DNA of 12,084 bases from Oscillospiraceae bacterium (GCA_904501855.1 CAJGCI010000046.1:1-12084), one strand, 5' to 3'. Counted from the first letter of the stretch, positions 1 through 7,651 are shown. A program made the numbers and translations. The notes: generated from the sequence alone by a model not told the origin.

Positions 1-134
1 ATGGTAATGCTGTCCGCTCCGGCATCGATGGAGTTTTCCACCAGCTCCTTGATTACGGAAGCCGGCCGCTCCACCACCTCACCGGCGGCGATCATATCCG
101 CAACATGAGGAGATAAAATGTTGATATTTGTCAT
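1..134 (-). CDS. mutL: MutL, DNA mismatch repair ATPase, N-terminal part (cut by window edge)
   Basis: The reverse strand from 134 encodes 44 residues beginning MTNINILSPHVADMIAAGEV and continuing with VERPAS and KELVENSIDAGA, the hallmark N-terminus of MutL/PMS2 GHKL ATPases. E30 in KELVEN corresponds to the catalytic Glu and N34 to the Mg-ATP-binding Asn of motif I. In mismatch repair MutL couples MutS recognition of a mismatch to strand incision; in organisms without MutH it usually carries the endonuclease itself in its C-terminal domain, which lies outside this window. The start is supported by AGGAG (reverse complement of 144-148) 9 bases upstream. The gene diverges from miaB-mutS instead of following mutS, so MutS and MutL here are made from separate but adjacent, back-to-back transcripts. 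The identity is secure; the rest of the gene cannot be seen. Confidence 0.93.
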   Translation of the reverse strand, partial: MTNINILSPHVADMIAAGEVVERPASVIKELVENSIDAGADSIT

Positions 135-172
135 AAAAAAAGACTCCTAATATCGTATTGCGTTGATAGTTT

Positions 173-178
173 AGTATA
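173..178 (-). promoter_or_regulatory. Candidate -10 box of the mutL promoter
   Basis: On the reverse strand these bases read TATACT, 5 of 6 matches to TATAAT, about 40 bases before the mutL ATG. The matching -35 position (196-201, TAGAAC) is poor, so this is a tentative call. The box lies next to the miaB promoter, giving a compact back-to-back arrangement in the 121-base AT-rich gap between the two genes. Confidence 0.35.
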
Positions 179-189
179 TCGGATTTTCA

Positions 190-218
190 TTGAAAGTTCT
201 ATATAAAAATGTTAAGAT
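190..218 (+). promoter_or_regulatory. Candidate sigma-70/SigA promoter for the miaB-mutS cluster
   Basis: TTGAAA at 190-195 (5 of 6 matches to TTGACA) and TAAGAT at 213-218 (4 of 6 matches to TATAAT) are separated by an optimal 17-base spacer. The box lies 37 bases before the miaB start in the AT-rich divergent gap. A second AT-rich box, TAGAAT at 221-226, has no matching -35. The call is based on consensus matching only. Confidence 0.45.
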
Positions 219-255
219 TTTAGAATGACTAATAATAAAGGAAAGTAATCAGCAC

Positions 256-1680
256 ATGGCGATAGAGCGAAGAGAAATCTCGGACGAACAGATCCAGAAA
301 CAGGAAGGGATCTGCCGGGAGATACAGCAGACGATCAGCGCGTCCCATCGGACCCCGCTGGCAATGGTAGACACCTACGGATGCCAGCAGAACGAAGCCG
401 ACAGCGAGAAGATCCGCGGATATCTGGAAGAGATGGGATATCAGTTCACGGAGGATGAGTTTCAGGCCGACGTGATAGTGATCAATACCTGTGCGGTCCG
501 TGAGCACGCGGAACAGCGTGTTTACGGAAACGTCGGAGCGCTGGTCCACACAAAGAAAAAGAAACCGGATCAGATCGTGGCCGTTTGCGGGTGCATGGTC
601 CAGCAGGAACACGTATCGGCAAAGCTGAAAAAATCCTATCCGGTCGTAGATATGGTGTTCGGACCTCACGAACTTTGGCGGTTCCCGGAACTGCTCCAGA
701 CCGTCATGCAGACCAGAAAACGGATCTTTGCAACCGATCCGTCGCAGGGGGTCATCGCGGAAGGAATCCCGCAGCAGAGGGACAGCCGCACCAAGGCCTG
801 GCTGAGCATCATGTACGGATGCAACAATTTCTGCACCTACTGCATCGTCCCCTATGTGCGCGGACGGGAACGGTCCCGGAAGCCGGAAGATATCGTGGCG
901 GAAGCAAGACGCCTGGTGGAGGAAGGCTATAAGGACATCACACTGCTGGGACAGAACGTCAACTCTTACGGCAGGGATCTGGAGGAAGAGGTGGATTTTT
1001 CCGACCTGATCCGCAGGATCAACGACATTCCCGGAGATTTTCTCATTCGCTTTATGACCAGCCACCCGAAGGATGCAACGGATAAACTGTTCGAAACGAT
1101 GGCGGAATGCGAGAAATGTGCGCATCACATCCATCTTCCCGTTCAGTCCGGATCCAACCGGGTCCTGAAAGCCATGAACCGCAACTACACGCGGGAAAAA
1201 TATCTGGGACAGGTGGAATCCGCCCGGCGCTTTATGCCGGACCTTGTGATCACCACGGATATCATCGTCGGATTCCCTGGAGAAACCGAGGAGGAGTTTG
1301 AAGAGACGTTGGATCTGGTCCGGAAGGTGCGGTACGATGCCATGTTCACCTTCATCTATTCCCCCCGGGAAGGAACACCCGCGGCAAAGATGCCGGATCC
1401 GTATACCCGCGAGGAAAAGCAGGTCCATTTTGACCGGCTCGTGGAGACGGCGAATGAGATCTCCGCGGAAATCCACCACGGATATGAAGGAAAGGATCTT
1501 CGGGTCCTGGTGGACGGGCAGTCCGGCCGGAAACCCTATAATCTGACCTCCCGTACGGAGGGAGGAAGGCTGGTTCACCTTCAGGGCGATCCGTCCCTGA
1601 TCGGCTGCTTTGTGAACGTTCATATCACCAGTTCCAACACCTGGGCGCTGTTCGGGGAAATCCGAAATGAAACAAACTGA
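256..1680 (+). CDS. miaB: MiaB, tRNA-2-methylthio-N6-dimethylallyladenosine synthase
   Basis: This 474-residue radical SAM methylthiotransferase adds the 2-methylthio group to i6A37 of tRNAs that read UNN codons, helping codon-anticodon pairing. The N-terminal UPF0004 domain (about 34-150) has its three cluster cysteines at C43 (DTYGCQQNEADS), C79 (NTCAVRE) and C113 (CGCM). The radical SAM motif CNNFCTYC has C189, C193 and C196 as ligands of the second 4Fe-4S cluster. It is followed by the MiaB-typical IVPYVRGRERSR, and a TRAM RNA-binding domain occupies about the last 70 residues (GKDLRVLVDG to WALFGE). Length is normal for clostridial MiaB, which carry an N-terminal extension of about 30 residues. 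The ATG has a purine-rich AAAGGAAAG about 10 bases upstream. mutS follows after 18 bases, so the two are probably cotranscribed. The related MtaB is less likely because of the MiaB-specific motifs. Confidence 0.96.
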   Translation: MAIERREISDEQIQKQEGICREIQQTISASHRTPLAMVDTYGCQQNEADSEKIRGYLEEMGYQFTEDEFQADVIVINTCAVREHAEQRVYGNVGALVHTKKKKPDQIVAVCGCMVQQEHVSAKLKKSYPVVDMVFGPHELWRFPELLQTVMQTRKRIFATDPSQGVIAEGIPQQRDSRTKAWLSIMYGCNNFCTYCIVPYVRGRERSRKPEDIVAEARRLVEEGYKDITLLGQNVNSYGRDLEEEVDFSDLIRRINDIPGDFLIRFMTSHPKDATDKLFETMAECEKCAHHIHLPVQSGSNRVLKAMNRNYTREKYLGQVESARRFMPDLVITTDIIVGFPGETEEEFEETLDLVRKVRYDAMFTFIYSPREGTPAAKMPDPYTREEKQVHFDRLVETANEISAEIHHGYEGKDLRVLVDGQSGRKPYNLTSRTEGGRLVHLQGDPSLIGCFVNVHITSSNTWALFGEIRNETN

Positions 1681-1698
1681 AAGAAGACGAGGATTATC

Positions 1699-4311
1699 AT
1701 GGCAGAACTAACTCCCATGAAAAAGCAATACAACAAGATCAAGCAGGAGCATCAGGACTGTCTGCTGTTTTTCCGGCTGGGCGACTTTTATGAGATGTTC
1801 GATGACGATGCGAAAGTGGCATCCAAGGAACTGGACCTTGCTCTGACCACCCGTGACCGGGGAAAACCCAAGGAAGAACAGACTCCCATGTGCGGGATCC
1901 CGTTCCATTCTGCGGAGACTTATATCGCCAAGCTCATATCCAAGGGATACAAAGTTGCCATCTGTGAGCAGCTGGAAGATCCGAATCTGGTGAAAGGTCT
2001 TGTGGAACGGGGAGTGATCCGGATCATCACACCGGGAACGGTGACGGAAAGCTCCATGCTGGAAGAGTCCTGCTCCAACTATATCGCGTCCGTTTTTGCG
2101 GATGAAACCGGCGGCGGGATCGCTTTCTGCGACATCTCCACCGGCGAATTCTGCACCACGGCCTTCTCCGGAAAGAGCGATATGGTGGACGGACATCTCA
2201 TCAACGAACTGACACGGTTTTCACCATCCGAAGTGCTGGTCTCTCCGGCGGCGGGACAGCGCGCGGACATCATGGAGTTTATCCGGGACAAACTGGGGGC
2301 CATGACGGAAGAGGATGAGTCCTGGTTTGCACCGGAAACGGCGCGGGAATCCGTTGAGGAGCAGTTTCCGGAAGACGGATCTGCACTGAGCGGCCATCCG
2401 GCTGCGGAAACCGCCAGCGGGGCGCTGCTCTATTATCTGAAACAGACGCAGAAGTTTGATCTGAGCCACATCGATCAGCTGAATGTCTACAGTGAAAAGC
2501 TGTATATGGAGATGGACTGGACCACCCGGAGGAATCTGGAGCTGACGGAATCTCTTCGCACCGGAGAGAAAAAAGGCAGCCTGCTCTGGGTGCTGGACCG
2601 GACACAGACTCCCATGGGAGGAAGAATGCTGCGGTCCTGGCTGGAACGGCCGCTGCTGTCTCCGGTTCCCATCAAACGCCGCCTGTCTGCCGTGGAGGAG
2701 ATCTCCAAAGCCATGGTCAAGCGCGGCGAGCTGACGGCGACCCTTCGTGAGATCACCGATATGGAACGGCTGATCGGCCGGATCGTTTACGGCACAGCCA
2801 ACGGAAAAGATCTGGTGGCGCTGGCAAACTGTGCCGCACAGGTTCCGGCTCTGACCGCTCAGTTGAACGACATCCGCTCTCCTCTTCTGAGGGAAATCGG
2901 AGAGATGGATAAGCTGGAGGATATCCGCCGGATCATCGAGGAAGCCATTGACGAAAACCCGCCCTTCTCCGTCCGGGAAGGAGGAATCCTCCGGAAAGGC
3001 TATTCCGAGGAGATCGACCGGCTGCGCGAGATCCGGGACAACGGTGCCCGGATGGTAGCGGAACTGGAGGAGCGGGAGCGGGAAAAGACCGGATGCAAAA
3101 AACTGAAAGTGGGATACAACAAGGTGTTCGGCTACTATATCGATGTGCCGAACTCCGCAAATCTCACGGAACCGCCGGAAGGCTATATCCGGAAACAGAC
3201 CCTGGTTTCCAACGAACGGTACTTCACACAGGAACTGAAGGATCTGGAAAGCTCTCTCCTGACCGCGAGAGACCGGATCGCCGATCTGGAATACCAGTAT
3301 TTCGAACAGATACGGCTCCAGATCGCCGCAGAAGTCAACCGCATCAAAGCCACGGCCACCTCGGTGGCAACGCTGGACGTGATCTGCTCTCTGGCAGAAG
3401 TTGCCGTCCGCAACGGCTATACGATGCCGGAAGTCGACAATTCCAGAGAGATCCGCATCTCCGAAGGCAGGCATCCGGTCGTGGAGTGTACGATGAAGGA
3501 CACCCTGTTTGTCCCCAATGATGCCATACTGAATCTCTCGGATGACCGGGTTGCCATTATCACCGGTCCGAACATGGCAGGTAAATCCACCTATATGCGG
3601 CAGACGGCGCTGATCGTCCTTCTGGCGCAGATCGGATCTTTCGTGCCGGCAAAATCAGCGACCATCGGAGTGGTGGACCGGATCTTTACCCGGATCGGCG
3701 CATCCGATGATCTGGCCAGCGGGCAGTCTACCTTTATGGTGGAGATGAATGAGATGGCATATATCCTGAAACATGCCACAGCGGAGTCGCTTCTCATCAT
3801 CGACGAAATCGGCCGGGGAACATCCACCTTTGACGGCATGGCCATTGCCCGCGCCGTACTGGAGTACTGCGCCGACAAGAGACGGCTCGGGGCAAAGACC
3901 ATGTTTGCTACCCATTATCATGAACTTTCCGCTCTGGAGAATGCGATCTCCGGGGTGAAGAATTACAACATAACGGCAAAGAAACAGAAGGGGACCCTGG
4001 TCTTCCTTCGAAAGATCGTCCGCGGCTCCGCCGATGACAGCTATGGCATCGAGGTGGCAAAACTGGCAGGGATCCCGGATTCGGTGATCGCGCAGGCCAG
4101 AACCTATCTGCAGGAACTGGAGAGCGAAGAAGGAAAGGCCCCTGTGGTAAAAGAACCGGTCACGGAGGAGGAAACGGATCAGATCAGCTTTTACGATCTG
4201 GGTGCCGATGAGATCCGCGAAACACTCCGACAGCTGGACCTGAACACCATCACGCCGCTGGAGGCAATGAATCTCCTGTATCAGCTGCAGAAAAAGGTCA
4301 AAGAGCAATGA
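1699..4311 (+). CDS. mutS: MutS, DNA mismatch recognition ATPase
   Basis: The 870-residue protein is a full-length MutS, which binds mispairs and small loops as a dimer and recruits MutL. The mispair-binding domain carries the GDFYEMF signature at residues 28-34, where F30 stacks on the mismatch and E32 contacts the mispaired base. Connector, lever and clamp regions follow. The C-terminal ABC-type ATPase has Walker A GPNMAGKST at 623-631, the STFMVEMNEM signature, Walker B LLIIDEIGRGTS with D702-E703, and the switch motif FATHYHE near 736-742. The tail with a helix-turn-helix-like dimerisation segment ends in LYQLQKKVKEQ. GAGGA lies 5 bases before the ATG. The gene sits between miaB and a CPBP protease gene that overlaps its stop codon. 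All catalytic residues are intact. The MutS2 family is excluded because the mispair-binding domain is present. Confidence 0.98.
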   Translation: MAELTPMKKQYNKIKQEHQDCLLFFRLGDFYEMFDDDAKVASKELDLALTTRDRGKPKEEQTPMCGIPFHSAETYIAKLISKGYKVAICEQLEDPNLVKGLVERGVIRIITPGTVTESSMLEESCSNYIASVFADETGGGIAFCDISTGEFCTTAFSGKSDMVDGHLINELTRFSPSEVLVSPAAGQRADIMEFIRDKLGAMTEEDESWFAPETARESVEEQFPEDGSALSGHPAAETASGALLYYLKQTQKFDLSHIDQLNVYSEKLYMEMDWTTRRNLELTESLRTGEKKGSLLWVLDRTQTPMGGRMLRSWLERPLLSPVPIKRRLSAVEEISKAMVKRGELTATLREITDMERLIGRIVYGTANGKDLVALANCAAQVPALTAQLNDIRSPLLREIGEMDKLEDIRRIIEEAIDENPPFSVREGGILRKGYSEEIDRLREIRDNGARMVAELEEREREKTGCKKLKVGYNKVFGYYIDVPNSANLTEPPEGYIRKQTLVSNERYFTQELKDLESSLLTARDRIADLEYQYFEQIRLQIAAEVNRIKATATSVATLDVICSLAEVAVRNGYTMPEVDNSREIRISEGRHPVVECTMKDTLFVPNDAILNLSDDRVAIITGPNMAGKSTYMRQTALIVLLAQIGSFVPAKSATIGVVDRIFTRIGASDDLASGQSTFMVEMNEMAYILKHATAESLLIIDEIGRGTSTFDGMAIARAVLEYCADKRRLGAKTMFATHYHELSALENAISGVKNYNITAKKQKGTLVFLRKIVRGSADDSYGIEVAKLAGIPDSVIAQARTYLQELESEEGKAPVVKEPVTEEETDQISFYDLGADEIRETLRQLDLNTITPLEAMNLLYQLQKKVKEQ

Positions 4312-5033
4312 ATGAAAACCGACCGGAAAGACCGTATCTGCAATTTCAGAATCAGATGAGCCGGCTGGAGACTGTGCTGCTCCTGCTGTATCTTCCCATC
4401 CATGCCTTTCTGATGCCGACCATCCTGGGTTTTGTTTTTCAGAAGGCGGGCATCACCTATTCGATGATGCAGCTGAATGTTTGCTACTACGCGCTCAGTA
4501 CGGTGATCGTATTTCTTCTGTCCCACCGGTTTCTGCGCAGAAGCTTTGATGTGCTCTGCGACCGGCTTTGGGGCGTCCTGTTCACCGTTGTGATTGCCTA
4601 CTTTCTGCAGCAGGCGCTGATGTATCTGGTGGCAATCATCGAGCTTCCTCTCGGAATCAACGGGGACAACCAGAACAATGAGGCCGTTCAGGACATGCTT
4701 CAGTATGGTTTCGGGACTATGTTCGGCACCGTTGTGTTTCTGGCACCCATCACGGAAGAGGTGCTGTTCCGCGGCGCAATATTCGGAACGCTGCGGAAGA
4801 GGAACCGGCTCGCCGCTTATGCGGTTACGATCCTGCTGTTTGGACTGCTTCATGTTTGGCAGTTTGTCACACCAGGAAATGACTGGAAGTATCTGATTCA
4901 TATTATCGACTATATTCCCGCAACCTGGGCTCTGTGCTGGGTGTATGAGCGTACGGGAACCATTTGGGGGCCCATCGCACTGCACATGCTGGTCAATGCC
5001 ATCAGCGTAACAGCATTAAGATCTCTCGCTTAA
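4308..5033 (+). CDS. CPBP-family intramembrane glutamic endopeptidase (Abi/CAAX-like)
   Basis: This 241-residue polytopic membrane protein has about six to seven hydrophobic segments (about 23-44, 56-72, 88-113, 134-148, 168-184, 195-212 and 218-238). It carries the three CPBP (Rce1-like, PF02517) motifs: EEVLFR with E150, E151 and R155; FGLLH ending in H182; and HMLVN with H226 and N230. These form the catalytic site within the membrane. Family members act as prenyl-protein proteases in eukaryotes. In bacteria some serve in bacteriocin self-immunity or regulated proteolysis, but the substrate of most, including this one, is unknown. Its ATG overlaps the mutS TGA (ATGA), which suggests translational coupling and cotranscription. 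No bacteriocin gene is visible nearby, so an immunity role is not supported by context. Confidence 0.9.
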   Translation: MNENRPERPYLQFQNQMSRLETVLLLLYLPIHAFLMPTILGFVFQKAGITYSMMQLNVCYYALSTVIVFLLSHRFLRRSFDVLCDRLWGVLFTVVIAYFLQQALMYLVAIIELPLGINGDNQNNEAVQDMLQYGFGTMFGTVVFLAPITEEVLFRGAIFGTLRKRNRLAAYAVTILLFGLLHVWQFVTPGNDWKYLIHIIDYIPATWALCWVYERTGTIWGPIALHMLVNAISVTALRSLA

Positions 5034-5046
5034 ATGTCTTTGTTTC

Positions 5047-5066
5047 CGGCAGGAAGCCTCCTGCTG
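5047..5066 (+). other. GC-rich stem-loop in the gap between the CPBP gene and the next gene
   Basis: GCAGGA (5049-5054) and TCCTGC (5059-5064) form a perfect 6-bp stem around a 4-base loop, extended by one G-U and one C-G pair. No T-run follows, so it is not a standard rho-independent terminator. It lies just before the ribosome binding site of the 5083 gene (AAGGG, 5073-5077) and could limit read-through, protect an RNA end or have no role. Confidence 0.4.
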
Positions 5067-5082
5067 CGAAGAAAGGGAAGTT

Positions 5083-5691
5083 ATGAGAAAAACGCACTAT
5101 GACAAGAACGATATCATAATGGCGCTGCTCATTGTTATCGCACTGATTCTGGCGATTTTCACCGGAGTCAAACTCTTTACCGGAAAGAGACATGCACAGG
5201 CAAAGGTGACCGCGCAGGCAACCGCAGCCCCTACCATAGTGGTAGTGACGCCGCCTCCTCAGCAGGATGCGGCGGAAGGAACCGGCGGACCGGAAATGAA
5301 TACCGGGCCGAAAGCCAACTCCGGCGGATTCATGACACAGACCGGAACTTCCCTGAATCTGATCGTGAACTGGTATGCGGAAGAAGCGGGAGATGAAGTG
5401 TCCATCTATATCGATGTTCTACTGGACTGCTATACCCTTCAGACAGGTTCCCGCAACCAGGGAATTACCATCGGTGTGGGCAGCAAGACGTTTGTGTATG
5501 ACTCTGCACCGGTGGCGGTATCCACCCCCGGTGCGGATACGGTGCTTTTGCACGCCACGCATGTATATGTTCCCGCCTCTGACTTTGCGTCCGGCCAGTG
5601 TCCCATTTATGCAACCTGGAACTTTGGCGGCAGTTACGGCGGACAGCCGATCCCGGAACTGACGGCACAGGGCATGATTACGCTGGAATAA
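5083..5691 (+). CDS. Membrane-anchored extracytoplasmic protein of unknown function
   Basis: The 202-residue product is not recognised as a member of a named family. A short charged N-terminus (MRKTHYDKND) precedes one hydrophobic helix at about 11-32, without a lipobox or an obvious signal-peptidase site. This suggests an uncleaved anchor with the C-terminus outside. Residues 38-85 are a low-complexity Ala/Thr/Pro/Gly linker including TPPPQQ. A beta-rich domain follows at about 88-202 (LNLIVNWYAEE, VSIYIDVLLDCYTL, ITIGVGSKTFVYDS), with only two cysteines, C116 and C173, which could form a disulfide outside the cell. AAGGG 5 bases upstream supports the ATG. It lies 49 bases after the CPBP gene on the same strand and is probably the last gene of the miaB-mutS cluster. 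A domain fold of fibronectin-III or Ig-like type is possible but not demonstrated. Confidence 0.8.
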   Translation: MRKTHYDKNDIIMALLIVIALILAIFTGVKLFTGKRHAQAKVTAQATAAPTIVVVTPPPQQDAAEGTGGPEMNTGPKANSGGFMTQTGTSLNLIVNWYAEEAGDEVSIYIDVLLDCYTLQTGSRNQGITIGVGSKTFVYDSAPVAVSTPGADTVLLHATHVYVPASDFASGQCPIYATWNFGGSYGGQPIPELTAQGMITLE

Positions 5692-5731
5692 AAGACAAGA
5701 GGATTTTTTGAAATTCGCAAAAAGTTTTCAA

Positions 5732-5757
5732 CTGTTACGAACAGAAGCGAGTATAAT
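5732..5757 (+). promoter_or_regulatory. Promoter -10 box with adjacent inverted repeat, upstream of the beta-helix gene
   Basis: A perfect TATAAT at 5752-5757 lies 33 bases before the GTG start of the beta-helix gene. No good -35 is seen at the right distance (CAACTG at 5729-5734 with a 17-base spacer). A perfect inverted repeat CTGTT-acg-AACAG (5732-5744) fills the space where -35 and spacer meet and could be an operator for an activator or repressor. The -10 box is convincing; the operator is an inference. Confidence 0.5.
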
Positions 5758-5772
5758 AGAGACAAGAAGTCC

Positions 5773-5780
5773 AAAAGGAG
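5773..5780 (+). promoter_or_regulatory. Ribosome binding site deciding the GTG start at 5791
   Basis: AAAAGGAG ends 10 bases before GTG at 5791. The next in-frame ATG (5812) lacks such a site and would remove the basic n-region of the signal peptide, so GTG is the preferred start. Confidence 0.7.
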
Positions 5781-5790
5781 AGACGATCCC

Positions 5791-7551
5791 GTGTATAAAT
5801 CAACAAAACGAATGATTAGAATACTGGCCATCGTACTGAGTCTGACAGTTCTGTCTTTCTCCATGAGTGCGTTGGCAACGGTCGCTCCTCCGGCGGCGCC
5901 GGATGGAATGGGAAATCCTCCGGAAGGGATGGGTGCGCCACCCAACGGCGGCGCAGACACGATGACCTATGACTATACCGGACCGCTCAACGGAGTCCTT
6001 TCCGTAGGCGCCGGACAGCAGCTGGCCTCTCGAGATGCATCCATCGGAGCAACCGATCCGGATCAGAATGCGGCACTGGTGCAGGCAGGCGGCGTGCTCA
6101 GCGTGACCAACGGAACGCTGCACAAGACCGGCGATGATACCAATGGAGACAACTGCAATTTCTACGGAATCAACTCCATCTTCCTTGCAACGGGAGAGAA
6201 CACCCACGGAGCTGTTTCCAACAGTGATCTCACCTCGGAAAGCGAAGGATCCAACGGCATCTTCTCCACCGACAAAGCAGTCACGTTTGCCAAAGGCAAT
6301 GCGATCCATACCAGCGGGGGCAATTCCCGCGGCATGGATGCCACCTATGGCGGAACGATCATAGCCGATGACATCAGTATCACCACGATGGGCGAACACT
6401 GTGCCGCCATCGCAACCGACCGGGGAGGAGGAACAATCTCCGCGACCAACAGCAGTTTGAATACAACGGGAAGTGGCTCTCCGCTCCTGTACTCCACCGG
6501 CAACATTCAGGTGGATCACGTGACCGGCACTGCCAGCGGCAGTCAGATCGCGGGAATGGAAGGAAGGAATACCATCCTGATCTTCAATTCCGATCTGAAG
6601 AGCTCCCTGGAAGGCAAGACCGCCGGCGACCCGGTGGCGAACGGATTCATTATCTATCAGTCCACGTCCGGAGATGCAGAAGCGGCGACAGGAGAGGCAG
6701 CCAAATTCCAGGCTGTGAACTCTCAGCTCACCAGCGCCATTACATCCGGCGCGATGTTCTATGTCACCAATACGGCCGCCGATATCCTTCTGTCCGGTTC
6801 CGTTCTGGATTTTGACAACAAGGAAGCAAAGCTGCTGCGCATTGAAGGAAACAATTCCAACAACTGGGGAACGGCAGGGGCCAACGGCGGCAAAGTGAAG
6901 TTTACCGCCAGAAATGAGACCCTCACCGGAGACATCTCGGTGGATACCATCAGTTCGCTGGACCTGTATCTTCTGGAGGGGACCACCTATATGGGAACCA
7001 TCGCCCTGAAGGAAGCAGAGGACGAGGCGGAAAAGAAGGAAGACAACATCAGCGTCAGTATCGGCAGTGATTCCAAGTGGATTGTCACAGCCAACAGCAC
7101 CATTGCCAATCTCAGCATGGAAGAGGGCGCAGCCATCGAGGACCTCAACGGTAATACCGTTACCGTCATGAAGAACGGAGAAACCGTCATTTCCGGAAAC
7201 AGCACCTTTACGGTCACCGTCACGAACGAATTAAACAACAGCATCGCCACGGATGCGAGCAATGAGGAGACCTGGGATGTCATCGATCGCAGTGAATTCG
7301 ATGCCTATTATGAATGCGCAACAACATTTGGCGAGAACGGACAGGTAGAACTGACACCAACCGAGATCTCCATCAATTCGGAGGAAGATGATACCGCAGA
7401 AGCCGCAGAGAATAAATCTGCAAAAAAACAGCTTGCGGTTGATGTTGCCATTGCGGTCGCAGTCTGTGCGCTGATAGGATTTCTGGTGTACAGAAGAAAA
7501 AAGGCAAAGGCCAAAACGAAAGAGGAAAACAAAGATTCCGAAAAAACATAA
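5791..7551 (+). CDS. Secreted right-handed parallel beta-helix surface protein with C-terminal membrane anchor
   Basis: The 586-residue protein begins with a classical signal peptide: basic KSTKRMIR, a hydrophobic core at about 11-24, and a predicted cleavage after ALA at residue 29. The mature protein starts with a Pro/Gly/Met-rich stretch (about 31-54). From about 95 to 350 at least seven loose rungs of about 24-27 residues recur, each with Gly- and Thr/Ser-rich turns and a short strand. Examples are GGVLSVTNGTL, SNGIFSTDKAVTF, RGMDATYGGTIIA and GGGTISATNSSL. This is the pattern of pectate-lyase-like beta-solenoids. More beta-rich sequence follows, then an acidic segment, a membrane helix at about 547-567 and a Lys/Arg-rich tail. 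No LPXTG is present, so it is held by the membrane helix. No catalytic motif is recognised. An adhesin or carbohydrate-binding role is plausible, possibly related to clostridial beta-helix carbohydrate-binding proteins such as Cthe_2159, but this is unproven. Confidence 0.82.
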   Translation: MYKSTKRMIRILAIVLSLTVLSFSMSALATVAPPAAPDGMGNPPEGMGAPPNGGADTMTYDYTGPLNGVLSVGAGQQLASRDASIGATDPDQNAALVQAGGVLSVTNGTLHKTGDDTNGDNCNFYGINSIFLATGENTHGAVSNSDLTSESEGSNGIFSTDKAVTFAKGNAIHTSGGNSRGMDATYGGTIIADDISITTMGEHCAAIATDRGGGTISATNSSLNTTGSGSPLLYSTGNIQVDHVTGTASGSQIAGMEGRNTILIFNSDLKSSLEGKTAGDPVANGFIIYQSTSGDAEAATGEAAKFQAVNSQLTSAITSGAMFYVTNTAADILLSGSVLDFDNKEAKLLRIEGNNSNNWGTAGANGGKVKFTARNETLTGDISVDTISSLDLYLLEGTTYMGTIALKEAEDEAEKKEDNISVSIGSDSKWIVTANSTIANLSMEEGAAIEDLNGNTVTVMKNGETVISGNSTFTVTVTNELNNSIATDASNEETWDVIDRSEFDAYYECATTFGENGQVELTPTEISINSEEDDTAEAAENKSAKKQLAVDVAIAVAVCALIGFLVYRRKKAKAKTKEENKDSEKT

Positions 7552-7559
7552 CAATGAAT

Positions 7560-7607
7560 GAAATGCACGAGCAGACTTGAAGGAGAACGCGCGTGCATTT
7601 CTTTTTT
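7560..7607 (+). terminator. Rho-independent terminator after the beta-helix gene
   Basis: A perfect 10-bp stem is formed by GAAATGCACG (7560-7569) and CGTGCATTTC (7592-7601) and is followed directly by six T residues (7602-7607). It starts 9 bases after the stop codon. The loop is long at 22 bases, so efficiency may be moderate. The hairpin also lies in the garD leader, where its arms contain the TGCAC motif seen again at 7658-7663, so a double role as operator or attenuator is conceivable. Confidence 0.72.
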
Positions 7608-7651
7608 CAGAGCAGAAGACAAGGGAGCGGTACAGGGAAGAACCAAGGAAC

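Noticed and set aside
229..1623. Long open frame (464 codons) on the reverse strand opposite miaB
   Set aside because: It lies antisense to a fully intact miaB, has no ribosome binding site or family motif, and its composition is that expected from the complementary frame of GC-biased codons.
2221..3474. Long open frame (417 codons) on the reverse strand opposite mutS
   Set aside because: Same reason: antisense to intact mutS, rich in His/Arg/Pro/Phe from complementary codons, no recognisable domain.
4281..4985. Open frame (234 codons) on the reverse strand opposite the CPBP gene
   Set aside because: The forward frame has all CPBP motifs and a coupled start; the reverse frame is Gln/His-rich with no family signature.
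5705..5730. Terminator after the 202-residue protein gene
   Set aside because: TTTTTG/CAAAAA at 5705-5710 and 5718-5723 form only a weak AT-rich hairpin, and the short T-run after it (5725-5728) is unconvincing, so no terminator is claimed.
5693..5767. Direct repeat AGACAAGA at 5693-5700 and 5760-5767
   Set aside because: It is only 8 bases long and purine-rich; similar strings recur near ribosome binding sites, so chance is the best explanation.
7570..7650. Possible sigma-54 -24/-12 promoter before garD
   Set aside because: No TGGCAC-N5-TTGC-like pair with GG and GC 10 bases apart was found; the nearest pair (in GGAGAACGCGCGTGC) has the wrong spacing and no consensus around it.
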